Source: Pseudomonas turukhanskensis (GTDB lineage Bacteria; Pseudomonadota; Gammaproteobacteria; Pseudomonadales; Pseudomonadaceae). From it: 64,000 nt of DNA. Positions 24,801 through 32,087 of this stretch are shown here, one piece after another. Each line of letters opens with the position of its first letter. The stretch's first letter is position 1. The notes beneath the pieces are model-generated. The model was not told where the DNA came from. It did no database searches and saw only the letters and a program-made list of their open reading frames with translations. The stretch is from contig NZ_BSFN01000018.1 of the NCBI RefSeq assembly GCF_027922365.1, forward strand, positions 32,677 to 96,676. Reading direction: 5' to 3'. The position numbers and the translations under genes are program-made.

Positions 24801-26687
24801 ATCGGCGACATGGCCGGCGACGTCTTCGGCAACGGTCTGCTGCTGTCGGACAAACTGCAAATGGTGGCCGCCTTTAACCACCTGCATATTTTTATCGACC
24901 CCAACCCCGATGCAGCGAGCAGCTTTGTCGAGCGCAAGCGCCTGTTCGACCTGCCGCGCTCCAGCTGGGCCGACTACGACGCATCGCTGATTTCCAAAGG
25001 CGGCGGTCTGTTTTTGCGCAGCGCCAAAAGCATCGCCATCAGTCCGGAAATGAAAGAACGCTTCGACATCACCGCCGACAAACTCCCACCGACCGAACTG
25101 CTGAACGCCTTGCTTAAAGCGCCGGTCGATTTGCTCTGGAACGGCGGCATCGGCACCTACGTAAAAGCCAGCAGCGAAAGCCACGTAGACGTCGGCGACA
25201 AAGCCAACGACGCCCTGCGCGTAGACGGCCGCGAACTGCGCGCCAAAGTGGTGGGCGAGGGCGGCAACCTCGGCATGACCCAATTGGGCCGCGTGGAATA
25301 CGGCTTGAATGGCGGCGCGAGCAACACCGACTTTATCGACAACGCCGGTGGTGTGGACTGCTCCGACCACGAAGTGAACATCAAGATTCTGCTCAACGAA
25401 ATCGTCGCCGCCGGCGACATGACCGGCAAACAGCGCAACAAGCTGCTGGCCGAAATGACCGACGCCGTGGGCAGCCTGGTGTTGGCCAACAACTACAAGC
25501 AAACCCAGGCACTGTCCCTGGCCCAACGCCGTGCCCGCGGCAGCATGGGCGAATACAAACGCCTGATCACGGCCCTGGAAGCGGCCGGCAAACTCGACCG
25601 CGCCATGGAGTTCTTGCCCACCGACGAGCAACTGGCAGAACGCGTAGCCAACGGCCATGGCCTGACCCGCCCGGAACTGTCGGTGCTGATCAGCTACAGC
25701 AAAATCGACCTCAAGGAATCGCTGCTTACTTCCCTGGTACCCGATGACGACTACCTCGCCCGCGAAATGGAAATCGCCTTCCCGCCGCTGCTGGCGAAGA
25801 AGTTCGGTGACGCCATGCGCCGCCACCGCCTGAAACGCGAGATCGTCAGCAACCAGATCGCCAACGACCTGGTCAACCACATGGGCATCACCTTCGTGCA
25901 GCGACTGAAGGAATCCACCGGCATGAGCGCCGCCAATGTGGCCGGTGCCTACGTGATCGTGCGCGACGTGTTCCGTCTGCCGTACTGGTGGGCACAGATC
26001 GAAGCACTGGACTACAAAGTGCCCGCCGACCTGCAACTGCAACTGATGGACGAATTGATGCGCCTCGGTCGCCGCGCCACACGCTGGTTCCTGCGTAGCC
26101 GGCGCAACGAACTGGACGCCGCCCGCGACGTCGGCCACTTCGCCCCACGCCTGGAGGCGTTGGCCAAACAACTCGACGGCCTGCTCGAAGGCCCGGCGCG
26201 TGAACAATGGCTGGCCAAATTTCAGAATTACGTGGAGCAAGGCGTACCCGAAGAACTGGCGCGCGTAGTGGCCGGCACCAGCCACCTCTACACGCTGCTG
26301 CCGATCATCGAAGCCGCCGACATCACCGGCCAGGACCCGGCCCAGGTAGCGGCCGCGTACTTCGCAGTCGGTGGCGCGCTGGAACTGTCCTGGTACCTGC
26401 AACAGATCACCAGCCTGCCCGTGGAAAACAACTGGCAAGCACTGGCCCGCGAAGCCTTCCGCGACGACTTGGACTGGCAACAGCGGGCCATCACGGTTTC
26501 GGTACTGCAAATGACAGACGCCCCGGCGGATATGGAAGAACGCACACAGCTGTGGATCGAACAGCATCGGCCGATGGTCGAGCGCTGGAAGGCCATGCTG
26601 GGTGAGCTGCGTGCCGCCACAGGAACGGATTACGCCATGTATGCGGTGGCGAACCGGGAGTTGATGGATTTGTCGCAGCGCGGGTGA
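21846..26687 (+). CDS. gdhB: NAD-specific glutamate dehydrogenase, 180-kDa class
   Basis: A 1613-residue enzyme converting L-glutamate to 2-oxoglutarate with NAD, a catabolic entry to the TCA cycle. The length is typical of the large L_180 class found in Pseudomonas. A long N-terminal regulatory region (about 1-700) precedes the catalytic core, where KVARGGLRWSDREEDYRTEVLGL and VIVPVGAKGGFV (given here as core landmarks) carry the substrate-binding Lys residues. The region also has the NAD fold around IGIGDMAGDVFGNGLL, and a helical C-terminal domain follows. ATG 21846 follows CGGAGCACAACC. The gene is intact and monocistronic, closed by a terminator. Confidence 0.95.
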   Translation: MAFFTAASKADFQHQLQAALAQHVSEQALSQVALFAEQFFGIIALEELTQRRLSDLVGCTLSAWRLLERFDSAKPQVRVFNPDYEKHGWQSTHTAVEVLHPDVPFLVDSVRMELNRRGYSIHTLQNSVISTRRNKKGELLEVLPKGSTGKDVLQESLIFLEIDRSANATDMRTLENALQEVLEEVRITVADFQPMRNKVTELLTWLGKAKLKVDAAELAEIKVFLQWLMENHFTFLGYEEFTVADEAEGGHITYDESSLLGLSKRLRTGLSSADLHIEEYAVKYLREPVLLSFAKAAQPSRVHRPAYPDFVSIRELDAKGKVVKECRFMGIYTSIAYSESVRSIPYIRRKVAEVEQRSGFTAQGHLGKELVKVLEVLPRDDLFQTPVDELYNTSLAIVQIQERNKIRLFLRADPYGRFVYALAYVPRDVYSTESRIRIQQVLVDRLQATDCEFWTYFSESVLARVQFILRIDPKTKLNIDQAQIEREVIQACRSWKDDYAGLVVESLGEAKGTRVLADFPKSFPAGYRERFAPHSAVVDMQHLLSLSDERPLVMSFYQPLSAGGQELHCKLYHADTPLALSDVLPILENLGLRVLGEFPYRLHHQNGREFWIHDFAFTYAEGLDLDIQQLNDTLQDAFVQIVGGAAENDAFNRLVLTAAMPWRDVALLRAYARYLKQIRLGFDLSYIASALLNHVDIAKELVRLFKTRFYLARKLTADDLADKQLRLEQAILTALDDVAVLNEDRILRRYLDLIKATLRTNFYQTDAEGKAKSYFSFKFNSRTIADLPKPVPLFEIFVYSPRVEGVHLRGGKVARGGLRWSDREEDYRTEVLGLVKAQQVKNAVIVPVGAKGGFVPRRMPIGGSRDEVLAEGIACYRIFISGLLDITDNLKEGDVVPPQNVVRHDEDDPYLVVAADKGTATFSDIANGIAGEYGFWLGDAFASGGSAGYDHKGMGITAKGGWVSVQRHFRERGIDVQKDLTTVIGIGDMAGDVFGNGLLLSDKLQMVAAFNHLHIFIDPNPDAASSFVERKRLFDLPRSSWADYDASLISKGGGLFLRSAKSIAISPEMKERFDITADKLPPTELLNALLKAPVDLLWNGGIGTYVKASSESHVDVGDKANDALRVDGRELRAKVVGEGGNLGMTQLGRVEYGLNGGASNTDFIDNAGGVDCSDHEVNIKILLNEIVAAGDMTGKQRNKLLAEMTDAVGSLVLANNYKQTQALSLAQRRARGSMGEYKRLITALEAAGKLDRAMEFLPTDEQLAERVANGHGLTRPELSVLISYSKIDLKESLLTSLVPDDDYLAREMEIAFPPLLAKKFGDAMRRHRLKREIVSNQIANDLVNHMGITFVQRLKESTGMSAANVAGAYVIVRDVFRLPYWWAQIEALDYKVPADLQLQLMDELMRLGRRATRWFLRSRRNELDAARDVGHFAPRLEALAKQLDGLLEGPAREQWLAKFQNYVEQGVPEELARVVAGTSHLYTLLPIIEAADITGQDPAQVAAAYFAVGGALELSWYLQQITSLPVENNWQALAREAFRDDLDWQQRAITVSVLQMTDAPADMEERTQLWIEQHRPMVERWKAMLGELRAATGTDYAMYAVANRELMDLSQRG

Positions 26688-26709
26688 GGGTTGTGACGCT
26701 GTAAAGGGA

Positions 26710-26735
26710 AAGCCCCGCTTATGTGGGGCTTTTTT
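26710..26735 (+). terminator. Terminator after gdhB
   Basis: AAGCCCC-GCTTATGT-GGGGCTTTTTT forms a compact GC stem followed by a T-run, 23 bp past the gdhB stop. Confidence 0.9.
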
Positions 26736-26777
26736 ATGGGTATTGATTGGGCCAATGCGTCTACTCGGCGACCGCCC

Positions 26778-26851
26778 GGTGCGCGGAGCACACCCTACAA
26801 AAAAGCTGGATCAAGCGCGGCTTGGCTCTTGTAGGGTGTGCTCCGCGCACC
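26778..26851. repeat. Perfect 23-bp inverted repeat
   Basis: The left arm at 26778-26800 (beginning GGTGCGCGGAGCACACCC) and the right arm at 26829-26851 (ending GGGTGTGCTCCGCGCACC) are exact reverse complements over 23 bp around a 28-nt loop. A degenerate relative lies near 27478-27495. It resembles a paired REP/BIME-like element. Confidence 0.8.
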
Positions 26852-26967
26852 AAGCGATCTAAAGGCGTGCGCAACGATTCAGCATCGATTCCTGCAAGCG
26901 AAACTCCCGAGCGACGCAAGAGCATTCATGCAACAGTCGCAATGCCCGCCACCCCATGCCGCTGTAA

Positions 26968-27412
26968 CTGGTCGTTTCAATCGCGGCCGGACTGAAATAC
27001 GGCAAATCGTATCGGTGGGATGCACTGGCTAATACAGTCTTGACGCTGTCCATTGCTCTGGTCGTAGTTATCGTTTGGTTTAGCGGTATTAGACGGTGTA
27101 TAGACACGCTCGAGAGGGCGTATTGGAACGACAAGGTGCGTAGTGATTATTCGATACCCAAGCAAGGATTTTGTCAGAACGGGTAAGTCGCTCGCGAATC
27201 GACGGCAATCCTTTTCGGTCGAGTTTATTGGCACAAAGGACCTCAAGCGCTTTTCGAAGGTAAAGGATGTTTTCTTGGGCGAAGAGGATTTTGTGTTGGC
27301 GACGGCCCACCCCTTTTTCATGATGGGGCCGTTTTTTCTGGTTCATTTTTACGCGCTGGCATCAGGGGCGAGTGCGCACCATGAAGGCAATGTCGCTCAT
27401 TACAAGTTCTGA
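26968..27412 (+). pseudogene. Broken small membrane-protein gene
   Basis: Frame 1 from 26968 to 27186 encodes a plausible membrane protein segment, AAGLKYGKSYRWDALAN then TVLTLSIALVVVIVWF, followed by charged residues ending SIPKQGFCQNG-stop. Frame 2 continues naturally from about 27150 with DFVRTGKSLANRRQSFSVEF and ends at 27412 after a second hydrophobic patch. The two halves join with a one-base shift near 27165, and no good start lies upstream of 26968 (a TAA sits at 26965). I read this as a gene with a frameshift and a lost 5' end. A separate 89-residue ORF from GTG 27143 is the alternative. No family recognised. Confidence 0.35.
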
Positions 27413-27562
27413 GCGATTGCACCAACCGTGGCCCCATCGTGTAGCTCGCGTTTTACTGAAGTGACCAGAGACAAATCCTGTGCGCGCAGCACAACCTATG
27501 CGAGAAGATTCGCAAAGCCGCTTGAGGCGCAAAAAAGCCGTTGCCATCTGCGTTAGGCCGCC

Positions 27563-27811
27563 CCTATAGTCCCGCCGTCGCTGCCAATTCAGCGACCGGG
27601 TTTGGCGACCCGAGTGGATTAGAGGCGCACAGCGCTCTCACCAAACTGCAGCGCTTTTTTTCTGTCTGCTTTTTGGTGCTATGGCGGCTGTGCGCGGGAT
27701 ACCTTCGGGTATGCCGGGTTCCTCTGTCCCCGGTTCGCCAACCTGCGTACAGCTGCCACCCTTCGTTTGGCGACGAGTGTGACAGTTCCAATAGACAGCA
27801 GGAGCTTCACC
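27563..27811 (+). ncRNA. Structured leader upstream of the DUF3077-like gene
   Basis: The 250-bp leader is full of pairing: ATACC-TTCG-GGTAT (a UUCG tetraloop stem near 27700), CCGGG...CCCGG directly after it, and CGCCAA...TTGGCG closing a larger loop around CTGCGTACAGCTGCC. Further upstream, AGCGCT...AGCGCTTTTTTT (about 27629-27661) looks like a terminator. From memory, very similar sequence precedes DUF3077/DUF6124-type small genes in many Pseudomonas genomes. That suggests a conserved cis-acting RNA or attenuator. It ends at the ribosome site before ATG 27812. Function unknown. Confidence 0.5.
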
Positions 27812-28060
27812 ATGAACGACAAATCCAATGTAACCACGTCCCAACCCTTCGACCTGGCGGGCACCGCACCGCTATTTATGGTCAACGCCGGCGTACCCAT
27901 CGACGAAGCGCTCTCCCGAGCGGCGGACCTGATGATGTATGTCGAAACCCTGGCCGCCGCTGACTCGCTGATGAACAAAGATCACGAGCGAGCCATTCTG
28001 CAAACCCTGAGTGAAATGGCTAAAGCGCTGACCAGAGCGTGCCAAGGCGCTGCTGCCTGA
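27812..28060 (+). CDS. Small DUF3077/DUF6124-like protein
   Basis: An 82-residue acidic helical protein: an N-terminal polar stretch, then PLFMVNAGVPIDEALSRAAD and a helix pair. This pattern (L-F-x-V-x-x-G-x-x-x-x-x-A-L-x-x-A-x-x-L) is what I recall of the DUF3077 and DUF6124 small-protein families of Pseudomonas, whose function is not established. CAGGAGC precedes the ATG by 7 nt. It stands alone between the structured leader and its own terminator, a typical arrangement for these genes. Confidence 0.7.
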   Translation: MNDKSNVTTSQPFDLAGTAPLFMVNAGVPIDEALSRAADLMMYVETLAAADSLMNKDHERAILQTLSEMAKALTRACQGAAA

Positions 28061-28084
28061 AGGGTATTTGCCGTGCGTGCAGAT

Positions 28085-28108
28085 AAGGAGGCCAAGGCCT
28101 CCTTTTTT
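28085..28108 (+). terminator. Terminator after the DUF3077-like gene
   Basis: AAGGAGGCC-AA-GGCCTCCTTTTTT is a nine-pair stem with a T-run, 24 bp past the stop. Confidence 0.92.
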
Positions 28109-28296
28109 ATGGGTGAAGTCCTAAAAACGACAGAGGGAGACCAAAACGCGACCGCGCCTAGCTGAGGAGTGTGGCGCAGTTGGCATGTGGCTCGCGCGAG
28201 ATTTTTTTGCCTATTGCTAATCCCTAGGTGCCTATATAGAAGGTTGAATAAATAGCCCTTTACAAAAACGGGGCGAAGTTCTGCAAAGGAAAGCAG

Positions 28297-28812
28297 ATGT
28301 CAGAAGAACACCAGGGACCGGCTCTTCAAACCGAGGCCGACACGGGCCTCGCCTGCCTGATCATGTTGGCGCGCTTTCACAACGTAGCGGCATCCCCCGA
28401 ACAACTTGCCCACGAATACTTGGAAAAGGGCCGCCACTTTGGGCGCGCCGAGCTGTTGCTGGCATCCAAGCAACTGGGCCTGAAAGCACATTCAGTGCGC
28501 AGCAAAATTGAGCGTCTACCGCATCTACCGTTGCCTGCCATTGCCGTAAGCGTTGATGGAGATTTTTTTATCATCGCCCAGCTCGATGGCGAGAAAGCGC
28601 TTATCCATGACCCGCGCTCCGCTCGTCCTGAAGTCGTCACATTCGAAGACTTGAAAGGGCGTTGGAGCTGGGAATTAGTGCTGGTGCGCTCCCAGGCATC
28701 CCTGGCTGCCGAGCTCGCCAAGTTCGATTTCACTTGGTTTATTCCTGCCGTCGTCAAATACCGCAAGCTGCTGGGCGAAGTTATCCGTTTGTATTGTCGT
28801 GGTCGTTGTTAG
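28297..28812 (+). pseudogene. Truncated type I secretion ABC transporter (N-terminal C39-like domain)
   Basis: Residues 1-163 match the N-terminus of HlyB/RtxB-type ABC exporters: a C39 peptidase-like domain with DTGLACLIMLARFH (Thr in place of the catalytic Cys, so a non-proteolytic substrate-binding domain), LPAIAVSVDGDFFIIAQLDG and HDPRSARPEVVTFEDL. It continues to FIPAVVKYRKLLGEV, which normally leads into the first TM helix. The reading then runs into unrelated residues and stops at 28812. The membrane and ATPase domains (roughly 550 residues) are missing. The break at about 28782 is a junction with a glycosyltransferase remnant. The start has AAGGAAAGCAG upstream. Confidence 0.8.
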
Positions 28813-29024
28813 AGGCTATGGCCACGGGGTGTTTGATTGTAGGGTCAGATACGGCACCGGTCCGAGAGGTGATTAAAGGTAGTTGGAATGGGATTTTAGT
28901 AGATTTTTTTGACTCTAAGAAATTAGCCGAAAAGATTGGCGATGTTCTGGGGGGGACGGTGCGAAGATCAGAAACTTTGCGCAAGAACATGCACAATTTT
29001 TCGATACTATCAACGGAATTTTAG
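28782..29024 (+). pseudogene. C-terminal remnant of a group 1 glycosyltransferase
   Basis: In frame 0 the sequence reads YPFVLSWSLLEAMATGCLIV, then a segment with APVREVI and NGILVDFFD, the donor-nucleotide region (E-A-M-x-x-G-x-P/L) of GT4-type glycosyltransferases. Roughly the last 80 residues survive. The 5' part is replaced by the ABC transporter fragment, and no start codon or ribosome site belongs to it. Base composition turns AT-rich here compared with the flanking chromosome. Glycosyltransferases often neighbour RTX secretion loci, so both remnants probably come from one deleted cluster. Confidence 0.75.
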
Positions 29025-29093
29025 AATACAACTATTTGGCAGCCGTCGATTCTAACTCGCCTGCGCGGTTTGTCTGACATAAAAGGATTACTT

Positions 29094-29807
29094 ATGAGTC
29101 GGCTTTCTGTTTCTTTCCTGTCTATTTGTAAAAAAATTGCTGTAGTAATAATTTTTGCGCTATTAATTATGTTGGCGAAATATGTTCTCTTTAGTGAATC
29201 GCGACCCGCTTCAAATTCTGAAGAATACTTAGTTCAGCACGGCATAAAAAAAGGATGGGAAAATGAGCTAATTATAAGAGGGGTCGCACTAAAATTTCCG
29301 GCTGGTTATCCAGTTAACCCTTATACGGACAGGGATAAAAATATTGTCAAGGGAAGGGCGGATAGTGTTGAGACTTCTATTGATGTTAACAGTGATAAGT
29401 TCATGCCTCCAAAGTATGCGAGCGGGACCGTGCAAATAAGAATTTCAGATAAGGGATCTGAAGATTCGGAAAGTCTAGCGGATTACCTTAAATATACAAC
29501 TAAAGGTGCCGGCAGCAAAGTTGAGAACCTAGAGCTGAACAACTATATTACTGCTGGCAGGGGTGGATGGGCGAACCTAATTCTTGAACCATTTGATGGA
29601 ACCAAAACCCCGATGGGCGGGAGAATTATTTTTAGTTGCAATGGCAAAAGCTTGAGTAGTCCTGGCGGATGCCGAACTTCTTACCAGCATTCTTCAGGGT
29701 TGCTGGTTGAGTATTTTTTTTCGGGCTATTCCCTCTCTCGCTGGAAGGAAATAAATTCTCAGGTTGTAAGTTTCGTTGACTCTATAACTTTACGAAGGGA
29801 GATATGA
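29094..29807 (+). CDS. AT-rich membrane-anchored protein of unknown function
   Basis: A 237-residue protein with an N-terminal TM anchor (IAVVIIFALLIMLAKYVLF) and a soluble, probably periplasmic domain containing IIRGVALKFPAGYPVNPYTD, VQIRISDKGSED and two Cys residues near the end. AAGGATTACTT precedes ATG 29094; the TTG at 29070 is less likely. It sits directly before the RTX gene remnant and is clearly lower in GC than the surroundings, as expected of acquired DNA. Membrane-anchored proteins next to RTX or lipase effectors are sometimes immunity proteins. That is only a guess here. Confidence 0.6.
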   Translation: MSRLSVSFLSICKKIAVVIIFALLIMLAKYVLFSESRPASNSEEYLVQHGIKKGWENELIIRGVALKFPAGYPVNPYTDRDKNIVKGRADSVETSIDVNSDKFMPPKYASGTVQIRISDKGSEDSESLADYLKYTTKGAGSKVENLELNNYITAGRGGWANLILEPFDGTKTPMGGRIIFSCNGKSLSSPGGCRTSYQHSSGLLVEYFFSGYSLSRWKEINSQVVSFVDSITLRREI

Positions 29808-29810
29808 TAA

Positions 29811-30517
29811 ATGGGTTTGTATCTGACGCAAGTGCAGGTAAATGAGATAAAGAGTTTATTTGATGCGGGGTTGAATTCTCAGGGTAACTATAGCCACATT
29901 TATCAGGCTATAGCAGAAATGCTACCAGCAAGCGACGAAAAAATTGGTTTCTAGGGGCTGCTCAGGCGAACTCTGGCCAAGGTGTCTATTCTGCAATGAT
30001 CCGAGGTTATTCGGAGCGACAAATGAATTTGAACAACCAGTTGAAAGGCAATAGCGGCGCAAACAGCCTTACTGGTGCAGCCGGTAACGACACGCTGGAT
30101 GGTCAAGGTGGCGCAGATACATTGACTGGTGGTGTAGGCAACGACACCTATCTACTGGGCAGGGGCTACGGCAGTGATACGGTTGTAGAAAGTGACTCGA
30201 CTGCCGGCAATACAGATGTAGCGCTGTTCGCAACCGGCATTGCCACGGACCAGCTGTGGTTTACCAAAGCTACTAACAACCTTGAGGTCACCATTATCGG
30301 CACGAGTGATAAGTTGGTTATCAAGGACTGGTATGTAGGCAACGGTAACCATGTCGAGCAGTTCAAAACCTCTGATGGCAAAACGTTGTTAGACAGTCAG
30401 GTGCAGAACCTGGTCAACGCCATGGCCTCGTTTGCACCTCCTGCTCCTGGACAGACTTCGTTGCCTTCTAACTATCACGCCTCGCTGGACACCGTTATTG
30501 CGGCAAACTGGAAGTAA
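29811..30517 (+). pseudogene. Frameshifted, internally deleted RTX (type I secreted) protein
   Basis: ATG 29811 opens MGLYLTQVQVNEIKSLFDAG, an N-terminus I associate with large RTX proteins, but stops at 29954 after 47 residues. In the +1 frame reading resumes at once as WFLGAAQANSGQGVYSAMI and runs to 30517. Adding one A to the A6 run at 29938-29943 restores a continuous 236-residue protein. The C-terminal part has RTX nonapeptides (GNDTLDGQGGADTLTGG, GNDTYLLG), then a segment typical of RTX C-termini ending LDTVIAANWK. It is much shorter than usual RTX exoproteins, so the middle is probably lost. Confidence 0.75.
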
Positions 30518-30538
30518 CCGCTGAGTGAGTAGGATCAG

Positions 30539-30564
30539 AAGCCCCGCCTAGTGCGGGGCTTTTT
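30539..30564 (+). terminator. Terminator after the RTX remnant
   Basis: AAGCCCCGC-CTAGT-GCGGGGCTTTTT: stem of eight pairs plus a T-run, 22 bp after the stop. Confidence 0.9.
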
Positions 30565-30596
30565 GGTGCGTGTCCTACCGGTAGAAACGCAAAGCT

Positions 30597-30715
30597 CACC
30601 CTAACTTCCGTCGTCCCCCGCGAAGGCGGGGACCCATGGCTTAGGAGAGCGCCGATCTCTCCGAGATTCTGGATTCCGAATCGTCGGCCCGCCGCCTACG
30701 CAGAAATGACGGTGA
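30597..30715. repeat. Divergent copy of the dispersed repeat
   Basis: GTCGTCCCCCGCGAAGGCGG followed by GGACCCAT, CTCCGAGATTCTGG and GAAATGACGG repeats pieces of the 21195-21561 array in shuffled, diverged form. No gene is visible in 30565-30737. Confidence 0.6.
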
Positions 30716-30737
30716 TAGAGGACACCGGCTGTGAAGA

Positions 30738-30908
30738 TCAGCCGTCCAAAACACCGGCATCCGCTGGGCTGTGCGCATGCGCCGCACCGTTGTGCTGGTA
30801 GTGAATAAAGCTCGCCAGGTGCAGGTAGTCGAGGATTTCCATGGGCTGCTGCTCGGCGTTGGCCGCCTGTTTTTGGCCGTCGTGTTCAGACTCGTGTTGA
30901 CAGTTCAT
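30738..30908 (-). CDS. Small hypothetical protein (56 residues)
   Basis: ATG at 30908 on the minus strand has TTGGAGCA about 7 nt upstream. It encodes a short polar protein, His- and Gln-rich (MNCQHESEHDGQKQAANAEQ...), with a central LDYLHLASFIHY segment. It is divergent from the 96-residue gene at 30957 across 48 bp, so the two could share a promoter region. No family recognised; it may be a small regulator or not expressed. Confidence 0.5.
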   Translation of the reverse strand: MNCQHESEHDGQKQAANAEQQPMEILDYLHLASFIHYQHNGAAHAHSPADAGVLDG

Positions 30909-30956
30909 CACTTGCTCCAAATACTGTATGCATAACCAGCTTACAGGGATTTTGTC

Positions 30957-31247
30957 ATGACCTTCAACCTCAGCCAGCTTCCTGCCGCCGAACGGATGGC
31001 CATTCAGCAGCATCGCCAATTCTGCTTCGAGAGTTACCAGCGCCAGCATGAAACCGATGCGCAGTTGGCCGTCGAGGCGGCTTGGGAGTGCAGCCGGTTG
31101 CTCGATGCCCGTGGCGAGAAGAAGGCCGGTTGGCGCCAGTGGGTTTGCGAGCAGTTGGAGGCGCTGGACAATCCTGTGCTGGTGGCCAGAATCAAGCGAC
31201 GGCTCAATGGCTACGTAAAAGGGGCAGGGCAGAGCACCCATGGTTGA
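30957..31247 (+). CDS. Hypothetical helical protein (96 residues)
   Basis: A compact, helix-rich soluble protein: SQLPAAERMAIQQHRQFCFE, then alternating charged and hydrophobic residues and a basic C-terminus (ARIKRRLNGYVKG). Its stop overlaps the SGNH hydrolase start by 8 bp, indicating co-translation. ACAGGGA lies upstream of the ATG. I do not recognise a family. Confidence 0.6.
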   Translation: MTFNLSQLPAAERMAIQQHRQFCFESYQRQHETDAQLAVEAAWECSRLLDARGEKKAGWRQWVCEQLEALDNPVLVARIKRRLNGYVKGAGQSTHG

Positions 31248-31992
31248 AACGCTGATCAAACTCGTACTGGCGCCATTGCTGTTGTTGCAGGGCCTGTATG
31301 TGCGCCGGGTTACGCCGAAGCTACCGGAGCCGACGGGTGAGCGAGCAGGCGTAGTGGGCAGCGGGCCGCATATGCGGGTGTTGGTGCTCGGCGACTCGGC
31401 CGCCGCCGGTGTTGGCGTTAGCCACCAGGCGGACGCGCTGAGTGGGCAACTGGTGGCCAACCTGGCAGCGGATTATCGGGTGAGCTGGACGCTGCTGGCG
31501 CAATCGGGGTTTGGCATTCGCGATGTGCGGGCGATGGTGGAGCGCACGGCAACCGAACCCTTTGATGCGGTGCTGGTGTCGGTGGGGGTGAATGATGTGA
31601 CCGGTGGGCTATCGGCCCAAGCGTGGAGCGAGGCGGTGGCGCATTTGCTTGATTTGCTGCTGTGGAAGTACAGCGCGCGCTGCGTATTGCTGGCCCCGGT
31701 GCCGCCCATGCATGCGTTTGCGGCGCTGCCGCAGCCGTTGCGCTGGTACCTGGGGCGGCGCGCCAGGCAGTTCAACGTGGCGTTGGCGAAGTTGGCCAGT
31801 GAGCGGGTGGATTGCCAAGTGCAAGCCAGTGAGTTTGCGTTGCAAGGCGATGCGTTGGCCGTGGACGGTTTTCACCCAGGGGCGCCCATTTACAGGCTTT
31901 GGGCAGCTGATACGGCTGCGGCCTTGCGTCGGTATTTTGCCGATCCGGTTTCATTGGGTGGGCGGTTGGTGACGGTGCCCGCACCGTTGTAG
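31240..31992 (+). CDS. SGNH/GDSL-family hydrolase
   Basis: A 250-residue esterase-like protein with an N-terminal hydrophobic segment (LIKLVLAPLLLLQGLYV) that may anchor or export it. Block I is LVLGDSAAAGVGV (nucleophile Ser in GDS), block III is VSVGVNDVTGG, and block V is VDGFHPG (catalytic Asp and His). These are the diagnostic residues of SGNH hydrolases, which deacylate lipids, polysaccharides or peptidoglycan. It is translationally coupled to the 96-residue hypothetical gene. Substrate unknown. Confidence 0.88.
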   Translation: MVETLIKLVLAPLLLLQGLYVRRVTPKLPEPTGERAGVVGSGPHMRVLVLGDSAAAGVGVSHQADALSGQLVANLAADYRVSWTLLAQSGFGIRDVRAMVERTATEPFDAVLVSVGVNDVTGGLSAQAWSEAVAHLLDLLLWKYSARCVLLAPVPPMHAFAALPQPLRWYLGRRARQFNVALAKLASERVDCQVQASEFALQGDALAVDGFHPGAPIYRLWAADTAAALRRYFADPVSLGGRLVTVPAPL

Positions 31993-32072
31993 GAGCCAGC
32001 TTGCTGGCGAAAACGGTAACGGCGGCTAACTGAATACCGCAGCGCCTGCTTCGCGAGCAAGCTCGCTCCTAC
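31989..32072. repeat. Pseudomonas REP pair (BIME)
   Basis: GTAGGAGCCAGCTTGCTGGC on the left and the inverted GAGCAAGCTCGCTCCTAC on the right, about 37 bp apart, are the classic Pseudomonas REP sequence in opposite orientations. It fills the gap between the convergent SGNH hydrolase and the minus-strand MFS gene. Confidence 0.9.
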
Positions 32073-32087
32073 GGTTCGGCGGTGTGG

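Noticed and set aside
23349..26567. A 1072-codon open frame on the minus strand inside gdhB
   Set aside because: It is the antisense frame of a GC-rich, codon-biased gene; the translation is low-complexity (G, V, A, H, Q) with no motif or ribosome site, while gdhB is clearly real.
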